A DNA stretch of 64,000 nucleotides from Chamaecrista fasciculata (lineage: Eukaryota > Streptophyta > Magnoliopsida > Fabales > Fabaceae), in NCBI GenBank assembly GCA_003254925.1, contig QANZ01017797.1:89779-153778 (forward strand). Direction: 5' to 3'. The translations under genes and the position numbers were made by a program. Below, piece after piece: positions 12,205-24,430 of the stretch. The notes beneath the pieces were generated by a model. It saw only the letters and a list, made by a program, of their open reading frames with translations, was not told where the DNA came from and ran no database searches. Every line of letters begins with the position of its first letter. Positions within the stretch are counted from its first letter, which is position 1.

Positions 12205-12413
12205 TCTATTAATACTATACCCCATAATTTCTCAATTTTTTCTTTATTTCTCTCTCTCATCTCAAATTTTAAATTATAAATTTCTCTCTTTTCATAATCA
12301 ACGAAACTTCAATATTTTTTCTTGTTATTAATTCTTTTTAAATTTTTGAAAATCGTAAATATATCCTTCTTTTATATTATATTTGAGTGACTTGTAGGCA
12401 CGCAAAGTCCTAT
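12205..12413 (+). mobile_element. Possible short degenerate Helitron
   Basis: It starts TCTATTAATACTATACCCC, resembling plant Helitron 5' ends. It ends with GTGACTTGTAGGCACGC, a weak hairpin that shares GGCACGCAAAG with the candidate end at 616-647, followed by CTAT in place of CTRR. It lies exactly where the LINE stops. The flanking A/T insertion site is not clean. Confidence 0.3.
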
Positions 12414-12431
12414 TATATATTATATATATTA

Positions 12432-13186
12432 GGCTTAAGTGCACTTTTGGTCCCAAAACTATGACAAAGGTTTCATTTTGGTCCCATAACTTTTTTTGTT
12501 GCAATTTTGGTCCCATAACTATGACAAAGGTTTCATTTTGGTCCCATAACTTTTTTTGTTGCAATTTTGGTCCCATAACTATGACAAAGGTTTCATTTTG
12601 GTCCCATAACTTTTTTTGTTGCAATTTTGGTCNNNNNNNNNNNNNNNNNNNNNNNNNNNNNNNNNNNNNNNNNNNNNNNNNNNNNNNNNNNNNNNNNNNN
12701 NNNNNNNNNNNNNNNNNNNNNNNNNNNNNNNNNNNNNNNNNNNNNNNNNNNNNNNNNNNNNNNNNNNNNNNNNNNNNNNNNNNNNNNNNNNNNNNNNNNN
12801 NNNNNNNNNNNNNNNNNNNNNNNNNNNNNNNNNNNNNNNNNNNNNNNNNNNNNNNNNNNNNNNNNNNNNNNNNNNNNNNNNNNNNNNNNNNNNNNNNNNN
12901 NNNNNNNNNNNNNNNNNNNNNNNNNNNNNNNNNNNNNNNNNNNNNNNNNNNNNNNNNNNNNNNNNNNNNNNNNNNNNNNNNNNNNNNNNNNNNNNNNNNN
13001 NNNNNNNNNNNNNNNNNNNNNNNNNNNNNNNNNNNNNNNNNNNNNNNNNNNNNNNNNNNNNNNNNNNNNNNNNGGACCAAAATGAAACCTTTGTCATAGT
13101 TATGGGACCAAAATTGCAACAAAAAAAGTTATGGGACCAAAATAAAACCTTTGTCATAGTTATGGGACCAAAAGTGCACTTAAGCC
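12432..13186. mobile_element. MULE-like foldback element with N gap, GGCTTAAGTGC family
   Basis: Perfect ends GGCTTAAGTGCACTTTTGGT and its inverse are flanked by an exact 9-bp duplication TATATATTA (12423-12431 and 13187-13195). Each arm is built of roughly 60-bp tandem units, each containing 'GGTCCCATAACTATGACAAAG' in part. Three units are visible on the left and two on the right. Bases 12633-13073 are N, so true length and centre are unknown. Open frames spanning the gap are artefacts. Confidence 0.85.
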
Positions 13187-13968
13187 TATATATTATAGTA
13201 CGTATTTGACAAATATAAATTTCTACACAATCCTGAAAAGAAAAATCAGAAAAAGTGTTTGGGTTGGAAAACTTGCTTGAGCTAGGTTCAGCATTAATTG
13301 GTACCTTATTTTGCAGGGAATGTGGATGCACCTAATTTTGTCGCCATCATTCACTTAGATGCCCAAAGATATATATAGTTAAGTCCCCACCGATCAATAT
13401 CGGCAAATTAAATACCGTCAATCCAACAACATATCATCTTTCTTCCTTGATTGGAAAGCCTATATTATATATTCTGCCACACATCAATTCATAATTCAAA
13501 TGCTTGGTGATGGATATTACTTATTAGTCATTAACCACAATTAATTTTAGCAAAACCAGGTCAATATATATGTCTGTGTCCTTACTCCTTACTTGAAAAT
13601 TTGAATTTGCCACTATTTATCATGATCTATTCTTCGGATAAGCTTTTAAGTTGTCAATTCTTAGATATAGATTCTGGCTGAGTAAACTGCCAATTTTTTA
13701 TTTATTATGAATATTTTAATCAGTCTACAAATAAAACGGGATATGTATATAGATGCAGTTAAAACAGGATCAAACTAATATTAAGAGAAAAAGAGAAATA
13801 GAAGAGAATATATAGTAATGCTTCCTTAATTGCTCAATCAAATTAATTTCAATCTCATCATTAAATTTTTAGGACCAAAAATGATAATACGTTCATGAAA
13901 CGTCATAGCTTAAAAGGCTTAAAATGCTATTGATGTAGATATATAAGCTCATAAAAGTCTCATCAGTT
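13187..13968. other. AT-rich spacer, nothing recognised
   Basis: I see no open frame with family resemblance, no RNA gene and no paired repeats in this stretch. Confidence 0.4.
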
Positions 13969-14464
13969 TTCTGTTATAAAAATCGGATCGGACCGGCCGG
14001 ACCGGTTGAACCGCGAACTGGTCAGTGGTCCGGTCCGAGTTGAGCAAAAAACCTGGCAGCCTGAGAACCGGTCAAAAATCGAGAAAACCGCCTTGAACCG
14101 GCCGGTTTTGAGGTTGAACCGGTTCAGTTTTTTTCTATTTTTTTTTTTTTTACTTTTTCTTAATTAAAATGATGTTATTTTAAAGAAATTTGTTTCTTAT
14201 TATGTTTAGACTCAAAATAATATGTTATTTAATAGTTTTTACTTCAAAATTTGATTTTTTATCCTCCTAATTAATCACTTTCTTATTCAATCCAGCTTAA
14301 ATTTAAAGAGTTTATTATATATTTTTATTATATTAAAATAAATATATTATTTTTTATTTATTTAATTATTAACGGTCCGACCCCGGTTGAACCCCGGTTA
14401 AACCATTGAGCCTTGAACTGCTGCTTCGGCCGGTTCAATGACCGGTCCGATTTTAATAACCTTG
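13969..14464. mobile_element. hAT-type MITE rich in ACCGGTT motifs
   Basis: An exact 8-bp duplication CATCAGTT lies at 13961-13968 and 14465-14472, the hAT hallmark. Ends are imperfect inverted repeats: GTTATAAAAATCGGATCGG on the left, and TTATTAAAATCGGACCGG when the right end is read inverted. Both arms are unusually GC-rich, with CCGGTTGAACC and GGCCGGTT modules, against an AT-rich centre. No transposase. Confidence 0.8.
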
Positions 14465-14472
14465 CATCAGTT

Positions 14473-15690
14473 AAAGAAGCAGAAAGATAACTCCAATGCC
14501 TAGTGATTATCCTAATTGCTAGATATAGAGGAAAGGCCAAAAGTCTAAAGTAAAAGGAAGATTAATCAATTTTCATTGCATTTAATCTCAGCAAACTTTA
14601 TTAGCCAAGGTACACCTTAATTTAAATCTAACCGTTGACAAGGAATTAAATTCTTCATGAAAAGTTTCATTCATAATGGTTTTTCAGTTAGTTAGCTAGT
14701 AAGGCCTCCTTATCCTACAAATTAATACATGCATTTTCTACTCAATGTCTCTTTCTCTCATTTTCCTTCTTTTTGTGGAGGATAACAGAAGACAATAATG
14801 CACCGAATTTTCTCTATCCAACTTATGTATATGGCCAATTAAAATCCTCATTTCTCCAAATATTTGAGGACTGTAATTTAATCTTTTTAGTTCTAAAAGC
14901 TAATAAAAGATTCTTAGGACTTTAAATATGTATTCGTATAGAAGAAATCTAAATATCTTATAAAAGAAATCTAATGGAACTTGTCTATATAAGATACTAA
15001 TAAATATGTTCAGTTATATATATAATTCATTCTCTCAGTTTCAAAATATTTCACAATAGTCTATACGAATCCCTCAAAAGTTTGTCCATAAATATTCTCA
15101 ATGATAATAATAATATGGATGAGTATAATTGGAGTTTTGAATGGTAATGTTAATTACTAGAGGGAACATGCAATACAAAACTGAAACTTTTAAGAGATTT
15201 TTGTCAACTTTTAACATCGACAAAGGTAAGCTAACTTAAGATAAGGACAATTCTTTGTATTTAAGCCATACAATGTTTCAAATTACAATTAAATGATGTC
15301 CAAACGAGCAAGCGCTTTAATTGATTAATTGATCCAGTTTGCTCCAAGCCATTGAATGATGCTTCAGTTGAACTTTACCATGAACTGCTTTGCCAATACT
15401 TTGTCATTCTATCCCATCCAAGCCCATTTTCAGTTATACTAGCCATTAAAGACCCGTATTGTTACCATAGCAAGTAGTCCAAAACATAGCTGACAAAGAG
15501 TAAAGAAAATTCAATTGGATCATCCTATAACCTATCCTCATAATTATAAAGCATATTAGTTTCTAAAGGGAAGAGTATATTTTTCATCACAACACCAAAT
15601 TAGCCAAATTTTTGTTGTCATTATCAATAATAAAACAAAATAAGGTCCAAATAATCTAGTAAAAAATATAGTCCAAACATTTTCCTATAC
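14473..15690. other. AT-rich spacer downstream of RAD1, no gene seen
   Basis: No coding frame of recognisable family and no clear repeat pair. The left part abuts the hAT MITE; the right part leads into the 3' end of the minus-strand RAD1 gene. Confidence 0.4.
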
Positions 15691-15785
15691 AATAAATCTA
15701 TGTAAGGCTAAAAGGAAACCTTTAATCAATCCCTCACTTTGACTTGAACAGCAAAAGCAGGTGCGAGAGATTTCCTTAATGCAGC

Positions 15786-18085
15786 TTAATATTCATTTGT
15801 AGAGTCTTCAATTTCCTCTGGTTTCACAAAAAATTCAATGTAAGCTATTCGACTAGCCTGGGGATAGCTGACAGAATCTGCATGCGTGTGTGATGAAGAA
15901 GGTTTGGCAATCGAAACCAAATGCTGAACTTTCAACAATCCACCTCTCCCAATGGTTAGCTTGCTTCCTCTGTTTTCTTTAATAACACTGCTAGGTATAT
16001 TAGTCGTAGTTGCTCTGAGGAACTTATACTTGTATCTGTTAACATAATGCCAAAAAGTAACTAACATAGTTAAGGTAGGGAAATGGTATGTTACATGTAA
16101 GTAAGAATAATAAAATTAGTACTTGAATGAAACCCGGTGATCACACTGAAATGCAGCCAAGAGATCAGTATTTGCGTAATACATGAGGTCTATCTGAGAG
16201 AAAGACAAGAGCTGTGACAATACAGTTGATACAAAGTGGCGAGTGCTCATTCAGTAGTTGAAAATAATACAAACCTGCAAGTCTCCATGGCCTTCACCTT
16301 TTAAGGTAACAGAAGGGGGATCTGGCTGTAAAATAATCTGGATGCTCGATCCAGGCCACTCAAGATCCTCAATAGCTTCTTTCAGTGCTGCGGACTAGAT
16401 TTTGATACCAAAATTTAAATACAAGTTTCACAGCATTCTATTCTAGAAATTACACATGAGAAAAATGCTTTGTTTCTTTCACAAGTAAATACGTATATCC
16501 ATAATACCAAATAGTAAAGTATATCAAGAAATTCAGAAACAATATAAACATAACTCATAGTAATTTAGCTTATGAAAGAACCATTGACTCTTCCAATCTT
16601 GTTAACAAGCACCAATAGGTTGGTTAACTGCCTCTCAATAACTCATTGGTCATGACTCACGAGTAATGAAGTGATGAATAAATTATGTACCAAGTGTGAA
16701 GTGACTTGTTATAAGATCAGCTAGTATTCTTATTATTAAGCTATTACAGTAAAGCAAATAGCAGAAAACTTACAGTGGGGAATAAGGTGCATCAGTAACC
16801 ATTCTATCCCCCCAGTCCCCCTTCCCCACAACAACACAAAAAAATAGCAAGACCAGAAATGTTCAACAGGTTCTGGATGTAATACGTCAATACAAGAACT
16901 TATTGACATACCTTAACAGTAAAAGTTAATGGGTTTGTTCCAGCAGGCTCAAAATTGTAGTCCCATGGCATTGTATCAGGAATCCTTGTCCTGATCTCTG
17001 CATAAATGCTGGCATCCAGTGAATCGACTTTCCTAAAATAATAGAGAAAGTAAGTTTAACTTTAAGGCACAGATCAGGTAGTTCTATAAAATTGTACTTG
17101 TTTAGACTTGTAAGTCTGAAGAAAACTGGAGTAATCAAATATCTTAGTGAACATACTATCACACCCTCAGACTGAAAGAATAGAAACAATAAAAGGTTTT
17201 CAATAGATAAGGCATACTTCTTTCTTCCCAGAGGTTGTTTTACAAAAATGAAACATGTTGAATAATTTATTGAGCAAGAGATAAAAAGCGCCATCAAACT
17301 CTAAATGGTCAGCTATGTATTTTTAGGTTTATCAGTCCCTTTTATCTCTCAGGAATAAAACTAGAGAAAGAAAGTTATCATCAAGTTTTCCTTTCTTTGA
17401 CTTACTTCAGAAGAACCTGCATGTCAGGACCAGGATATTGAATCTGAACCATGCTTGACTGACCAGGAACCGAGAATGCGTTTAAGCAATCCACAAAAAG
17501 GCCCAAGCTTACTCCAAAACGAGGCCGCCCTTGAGCAGTGTAATCATAACGAGCGAATAGCTGACAGTTCATAAATATTCAAAGTCCCCAAACAATTAGC
17601 AGTTGCTGCATTACCACAAATAATCACAGTCCTTGAGGGTTGCTTAGGGAGTAAAATAGCAAAGGGCAGTCAAATTTCAACTTCCATTCCATGTAACAAA
17701 CAAACTCCCCTAAGAAATTGAGAAAACCAACCCGATATTGTAATGATCAGACAAGGAGAATGCTAATAAAATTGGTACCTCGCGTTTGAGATAAACCTTG
17801 GCCTGAAGACAACCGCTTTCTTCGACCATCAAGACGATGCCGTGTTCAGACAACTCCACCACGGCGTCCTAGTTGCGGTTAGACAAATAATTTAAGTAAT
17901 TAAGAAAGGAAATCGATGAAATTAGAGGTTTAGAGATAAAAATCTGTAGTGTCTGAAGTAGAATTTGAGAGAATGACCTGATGGCGTTTCCAACGAACGG
18001 CGGTGAGTGCGTCGACCAAGCCTTGAACGTTTTCGAGGTGACACAAAAGGTCAGGCGCTTCTTCATCCATCGCCGACCAACTCAT
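15786..18085 (-). CDS. RAD1: RAD1 checkpoint clamp subunit (9-1-1 complex)
   Basis: Seven exons on the minus strand: 18085-17978, 17868-17779, 17560-17406, 17032-16912, 16394-16275, 16193-16123, 16035-15786. They total 915 nt and 304 aa, in line with plant RAD1. All introns are GT-AG and every phase closes. Recognised by CHLENVQGLVDALTAVRWKRHQ-type N-terminus (residues about 15-36), the stretch VVELSEHGIVLMVEESGCLQ (39-58), and a C-terminal sheet including LLKVQHLVS. The family forms a PCNA-like ring with RAD9 and HUS1, loaded at damaged DNA in the nucleus to signal replication stress and help recombination. The start is the ATG giving MSWSAMDEE, matching known N-termini; an in-frame ATG 13 codons upstream (18124) is possible. 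Divergently arranged with the HSF gene. Confidence 0.92.
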
Positions 18086-19220
18086 TCTTCCCTCTCCCGC
18101 CAAATATCCCTCAGGCTCCAACAAGACAAGCGTGCTGAAATTATTTTTTTAAAGTTGTCTATGATAATACTAGTAAATGCTTCAATCTATGCTAAGCTCT
18201 AATGGACAAAATTGTTAAACATTTAAAATGAATTAGGGCTACATTGATTAAAGCAATCAAACAAATTGGCTTAACATTGAGGTATAGCAAGGAGAAATGT
18301 ACCAAATGAGAGAGGACTGATGGGAGAGAGACGCAACTAGTAGAGGAAATGAGAGAGAGCGAGAGCGAGTCGAGGGTTCGGTGTTCCCAGGAGAATCTTG
18401 GGGCTGTTTTCTGTAATTTTAACAGATTTTAGGGGGTGAAAGGAAAATTCTCATGTAGGGAAAAGATGCTTAAACCACTTTATTGCCCAGAAATGCTGGA
18501 ATATGTTCAAAATGGTCCTTAAAAACTCAATTTTAGATAAAGATTTTTTTTAAAATTTATATGTTAGTTTCCTTTCGAAGAGAAAATTTCAAATATGATT
18601 TTTTTTTTGAAAATTTTATCGCCAGCGTCTTTCAATTTTTACTCGAAGTTATTATTTGTCGGGTTTAGAGAAAAATCTAGATAAAATTGTAAACTTTATT
18701 TACTCTCAAAATTTAACCACAAGCTCATAATAGCTTCTAGACGAGTGTATCAGTCAGTTTTGCACAAGGAAATGGAAGAAAATGTAAAGGAAATCATTTT
18801 CTGCCACCTCGGCGCCGACGCCTCCATCTCGGTCTCCGTTGTAGTCGGCTGAAGTTCATTTGTATCATATGCCCTTTCAACTTCATCAATTTTTATTTTA
18901 TTTTTTAATTTTATTATATTAATTGATGTGTAAAATGAAATATGAGTAAGATAGATGATTTGGGGACTGAGTTAACGACCAGATCATCAAGTTAATTGTA
19001 CATAGGCAGAAGTGTAAAATTGAGGGACTAAGTTGTAGTTTCCTACAATTCAGGGACCAAATCGTTGACTCAGTAACAATTGATGGACCAAAAACTAAGG
19101 TTTAAGTTTTGTACCAATGGCCCGCATTGCCTCCCCTCCAAAACTATAGATTTTATACTAACCTTGTTTTCTTTCAATTTTTCTATTCTTTTTTCTGTAT
19201 TGGTAAATCTAATTCGCGAC
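18086..19220. promoter_or_regulatory. Shared upstream region of RAD1 (-) and HSFA1-like gene (+)
   Basis: About 1.1 kb separates the two start codons. GC-richer purine DNA at about 18320-18410 (GAGAGAGCGAGAGCGAGTCG) probably lies in the RAD1 promoter or 5' UTR. About 18945-19085 resembles one arm of the 'GGGACCAAAT' repeat elements seen elsewhere in the window. No convincing TATA box or heat-shock element was fixed by eye. Confidence 0.4.
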
Positions 19221-22200
19221 ATGGACGGAGGGAATAACAGCGGCGCCACGCCGACGGCGGCTCCGGCGGCCGCGCCCATGCCTAATGCCAACGCGCCGCC
19301 GCCGTTTCTCAGTAAAACATATGATATGGTGGATGATCCGTCCAGCGATGCGATTGTGTCTTGGAGTTCAACCAACAATAGCTTTGTAGTTTGGAACCCT
19401 CCCGAGTTTGCCAGGGACCTTTTGCCCAAGTACTTCAAGCACAATAATTTTTCCAGCTTTGTTAGGCAATTGAACACATATGTATGGCTTTCTCTCTCTT
19501 CTTTCTTCTTCTTCACTGAGTTTTATGTCTGAGTTGTTATTAATTAGTGAATGTGCGACCGCGGATTTCTCTTTATCAGTGTTGATTTTGGCGCTGGTAA
19601 TAGTTGGAAGTTAGGATTGGTGTTGAGAATGGGGGAAAGGAAACTAGATTTTTATTGTACTTGATGCGGCTAATTATGATTGTTAACTTCATAATTTAGT
19701 TGACCTGAGTGTGGCTGCGTGGATTTGATTGAATTTTTCTGTAATACTGAGGAGTGAGAAGGAGTAATTTGTGTTTTTCCTTCTTGTTTATGAATATTGC
19801 TGTGATTCCTGTTTTTCTTTTATCATCCTGGCTCATATCCAAATAAAGTAGATTTTGGACCCAAGCCTTTGAAACATTAGATTAGGTAGTTGCTTCAGAC
19901 TTCAACTAAGTGTAAGAGCTGGGGCAGGAAGCATATTCTGTTTCTATACATCAAATAGCCTATGTGGGATTTAAATTTGATATATGCTCCTCCTGCTTTT
20001 TCTCAGCAACTAGATGGATCGGAAGAGGACAATTTGACAAAGAAAGCCATCCTCAGGTTTATCTGTTACTTAATTGCAACTTTATTCCTGCATTATATTT
20101 GAATGGCCATTGGCATTGCACATGTTACAAAAATTAATTGAAGTAAGAAATGTTTCAATATTTAAACTGAGGGCATCTCGAGTTCTCGACCATCAAAGAT
20201 CTTCTAACGAAGCTACTAGGTACCCCACTTGAGTTCACAACATGTTTTTGTACAACGATGTTGGCCTTCTTTTAGGTCACTTAAAGTGTTTGCAAAGAGA
20301 CATGTAGTCGGAACTCAGAAGGTAAAGTTATAACAGGAGGAATGACAGGTTGATTGCATATATGTTGTTGCTACTTGTCTACTACAGTTATTTTAATGGT
20401 AGAAAGTTTTGAAGTATTTTATAAGAAGGTTAAATTAATTTGTTTTACTGTTAGTGAAGACTTAAGATTTAGGGTTTGTAAAAAATGACATAGGCAACTC
20501 TGCCAATCACTGGCTGAACAGAAGAACATGGTAGTTTACCTTGCAAAGGTGTTGTTGAATAGATCAAATGCCTAATTTGCGCAACTGTGTTCTTTATGCA
20601 GCACATTAATTTTCTGGCATAAGCTAATATGTTTTCTAGCAGCAGAGGAATCAATGGCATTATATGTTTTGGTAAAATAGTTTCCCATGCTGAATCAACC
20701 ATAACCCTTAGTATCAAAACCATCATACATTTGAGTTTAGTAAGGCTAGCTAGTTGCAAGCTTGTTGTGTTATTTGGCATTCAATGAGCGATCTTCTAGG
20801 TCTCTACAGAAAATCTGTAGATATGTTGCACCCATTTAATCTATGTTATCACTGTATGATTAAATGTCATAACCCATTAACCTGGTAAAAGTCGTCTGAA
20901 TGTTGTGGATTTAATATCAGCTGACTGCTCGCCAAAATTTGTTAGGTGTCGAATCCAGCAAAATTAATCCTACTTTCTTTGATAATTATAAGCTTGTAGC
21001 AAGTGAGAGTAGGCTCGAATCCATAGGGAAAGATGACTAATTTTAAGTTCAATTAAATGATTAGGAAAGAAATGGAGTTTGTAAACTGAATTTTGGGTAA
21101 TAGTTATAAACTGAACTTAAAGCAACGGAAAATGGCAAGTGATGAATGAATGAAGGATTAAATTAATATCAGATTTCAATTAATTAAAAGCAATAAACAG
21201 ATTTAAGAAATTGAATTATAAAAACACCTAACTAGATTGGGTATCGATTTGGAGTCTTACTAGTTAATCATTGACAGGATATTCTACCATCCCAAATTCA
21301 CTTAGCTTGATAGAAAATTAAATTCCATCAAAATCTCCTTCAAAATGCAGAAGTATGGAACGTCCAACTCCTCAGTTTTCTCAAACTTACAAGAGAATGT
21401 CTCTCAAGCTCAAGAACAATGAAAACAAGAGACAAACTAAGCCAAATTCAGCTAGGTCTCAGTGGTTGTAGCTAAATCAAAGGTTCTTTCTCAATTTTGA
21501 AAAATAGAGATAATGTAAATCTACTTTCAAAGCAAGTGTTACTACTCTAAACATCAAACAATTACAGATTTGAGTCTAGATAACAAGATTCAACAAAAAT
21601 GAAAATCAATTAGGAGCTCTCTAACATAATTCATTCAAGAGAAATCAAAATTGAATTAGAGAAACAATCAAAACTTAAGAAAAGCAGAATTCATTCAAAG
21701 TTCAAATAAGTCTCATAACTAGTTTAACCCCAAATTTTTACACAACCTAGTTAGATTAGAGGCCTAGCTAGTCTCATAGCTAGGCCTCTAATCTTCATAT
21801 ATACAACAAATTTAAAGCTAAAGAAAAAGAAAAAGATCAAATCTTAGAAAAGAAGAAGATGGCTGCTTGAGCTGCTCCCTGTTCTTGCCTCCTCTGCGTG
21901 TGTGTATGTAATATGCGTCCCCCCTTTTCTCATTTCATTCCTCCTCCTTTTATATCATTCCTTTCCCTTTAAAACCCTAACCCACTTGCTGTCTCCTTCT
22001 CCATTCAGAAATAATCTTTTAATTGAGAGGATAGGTGGCATCTAGTGGTTGGATCTTTGAATTAAATATCTTGGTTAAATTATTTACCTGTTGTGACAAG
22101 GTGAAAAACTGTTATGGGCATAACAACCCAGAAAAATGACAGCTTAGGAGAAAATAGAGAAAATGCAGCCACAAAATGAAAAGCTACGAATTCTAACATC

Positions 22201-24430
22201 TAATTGGATTGTGAGGCCTTTAAAATGAGGTATTATGGTTAGAAAGATGTACAAAAATGAGCTGCTAACAAATTAGCTTAAGAAGAGTGAGTTGTTACTT
22301 TTTTTTTTTTGGCAATTACGTGGTAGTGCAAAAATAAGTTGCACCTTAAATAAGTTCACAATAAACTTTAAGTTTTGTGTCTGAGTTTGTCCAACGCCCA
22401 GCTTATGGATATGGCTTCCTATTAATATGTCTATATACATAAGAGCCATGGTCAGTACTTCGGTGGGATCTAGGTCTCCTATGTGGGTTTGTCGTGCCTT
22501 TGTGACATTGTATTCATAACTGTTTTCCCAATTGGCTAGGTTCATCTTTATAGCTGATAGATGTGATATTGTGATTGATTTTCTTGGCCATGAGACTTCT
22601 GATGGTGATTAAAAATATAAGCTTATCTTGATTTTCATTTGGAATTGAGATTTAAAATAAAATCACCTATGTCACAACCTAGAAAACTGAGAGATTGAAT
22701 TGGTTGGGGTGTTAAAGCATTCTAAATTCTCCTTCTAGTAAACATGCATTGGTGCTTTAGAGTTTGATCTGAAACTTAGTTTGTGAGTTTGTGTCTAAAT
22801 GCTTGAACATTTCTCATTCTGATTTCTCATAAAAGCTTTGATGTTACTATTCATGATTAAGTATACTGCAATTTTCAAAAATAAATAAATAAATAGCACC
22901 ATGTACTGTATATGAGGGAATGAGGAATCTTTTTGGCTTCTGCTGTATATTATGACAAAATTCATTACAACGATGATTTCATTTTTCCTTGTGGAGAGAG
23001 TCCAGATGGTCAGGATTTGAGTTAGATGAAAACATTTGTTTTGATAACTAGACCATCTTTCATCCTTGAGCCCATATGCACCTCTCTTTTTTTTTTTAAA
23101 TTTTATCTTTCAATTTGTAGTTGAGTTGCGTATCTACTATATTGTTGAACATGCAATTGACCTCCTTCCTGTCCACCAATGTCATAATCTTTTACAGGGT
23201 TTCAGGAAGGTTGATCCAGATCGTTGGGAGTTTGCAAATGAGGGTTTTTTGAGGGGTCAAAAGCATTTGCTTAAGAGTATAACCCGGCGAAAGCCTGCCC
23301 AAGGTCATAATCATCAACAAGCACAACAATCACATGGACAGAGTTCATCTGTCGGGTCATGTGTAGAGGTTGGGAAGTTTGGTCTTGAGGAAGAGGTTGA
23401 GAGGCTTAAAAGGGATAAGAATGTGCTTATGCAGGAGCTTGTGAGGTTGAGACAGCATCAACAGTCCACTGATAACCAGATGCAACAAATGGTTAAGCAG
23501 CTTCAGGGAATGGAAAAACGTCAGCAGAAAATGATGTCATTCCTTGCAAAGTCTGTCCAGAGCCCTGGCTTCTTGGCACAGTTTGTACAACAGCAAAATG
23601 AAAGCAATAGACGCATTACTGAAGCCAACAAAAAACGGCGGCTTAAGCAGGAAGGTATTGCTGAAACAGAACGTGCTACTGCTCCTGATGGACAAATTGT
23701 TAAGTATCAACCTCTGATGAACGAAGCAGCAAAAGCCATGCTAAGGCAGATCATGAAATTAGATACTTCTCGAGTAGACTCTTTTAATAATAACTCCGAG
23801 AATTACTTGATTGGTGATGGCCCAACTTCATCCAATGCAATGGATAGTGGTAGCACTTCCAACCGGAGTTGTGGAGTAACCCTTCAAGAGGTCCCACCAA
23901 CTTCAGTGAATGCTCCCACAGCTGGAAATTTTGAAACACAATCTTCTCCACGATCTGCAGCTTCTGAAAAAGTTACAACCGCTCAATACCCTAATGTAGA
24001 TTTGTTGGTAGGTGCATCTGACGCACCTTCTCTACCACTATCTGATTTAGATGTCATCATGCCTGAGCTTTCTCCAATACCAGAAATAGTCACAGGAGGT
24101 GTCCTTGATATTCCTGAGGAAAATTTTATGGGACCTGAGACTGGAAATGATGGATATATGGATCCTACCTCATTGGGAGTAAATGGGTCATTGCCCATAG
24201 ATATTGGTAATATTTCACCTGATACAGACATTGATGACTTGTTGCACAATTCTTCTTTTTGGGAGGACTTTATGCAAAGTCCATTGTCAGAGGAGTTTGA
24301 GACTGATGCTGCTGAACTATCCAATGGGAATGACATGCAGCCTAAGGAAAATGGATGGGACAAAGTTGAACATATGGACCAACTTACAGAGCAGATGGGT
24401 CTTCTTTCTTCTGATGCTAAGAGAGTTTGA
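19221..24430 (+). CDS. HSFA1: Heat stress transcription factor, class A1
   Basis: Two exons, 19221-19481 and 23198-24430, give 497 aa. The single intron (3716 bp) splits the DNA-binding domain after RQLNTY, the conserved HSF intron site. Domains: winged-helix DNA-binding domain about 28-120 ([51 protein letters not shown]). The heptad-repeat oligomerisation region is about 144-220 with the long class A linker. The nuclear localisation signal KKRRLKQE is near 232, and the AHA activation motif [10 protein letters not shown] near 439. A C-terminal export-type motif [10 protein letters not shown] follows. AHA sequence and tail point to subgroup A1 (A1b/A1d/A1e not resolved), master activators of the heat response in cytosol and nucleus. 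An in-frame ATG at 19080 was rejected because the sequence before 19221 is repeat-like and unlike HSF N-termini. Confidence 0.93.
19482..23197 (+). other. Large HSF intron carrying repeat sequence
   Basis: The donor is TAT|GTATGG and the acceptor TTTTACAG|GG. From about 20945 to 22230 the sequence changes character (GTGTCGAATCCAGC... then GTAGCAAGTGAGAGTAGG, later a pyrimidine-rich CCTTTAAAACCCTAACCC block). It looks like an inserted, unclassified retroelement fragment. No coding frame inside is convincing. Confidence 0.45.

Noticed and set aside
12328..13331. Long open frames on both strands crossing the gap
   Set aside because: They are mostly translated N; the visible parts are repeats of the TIR element arms.
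19080..19220. In-frame upstream ATG extending the HSF N-terminus by 47 codons
   Set aside because: The added sequence is repeat-like and unlike any HSF; MDGGNN start fits the family.
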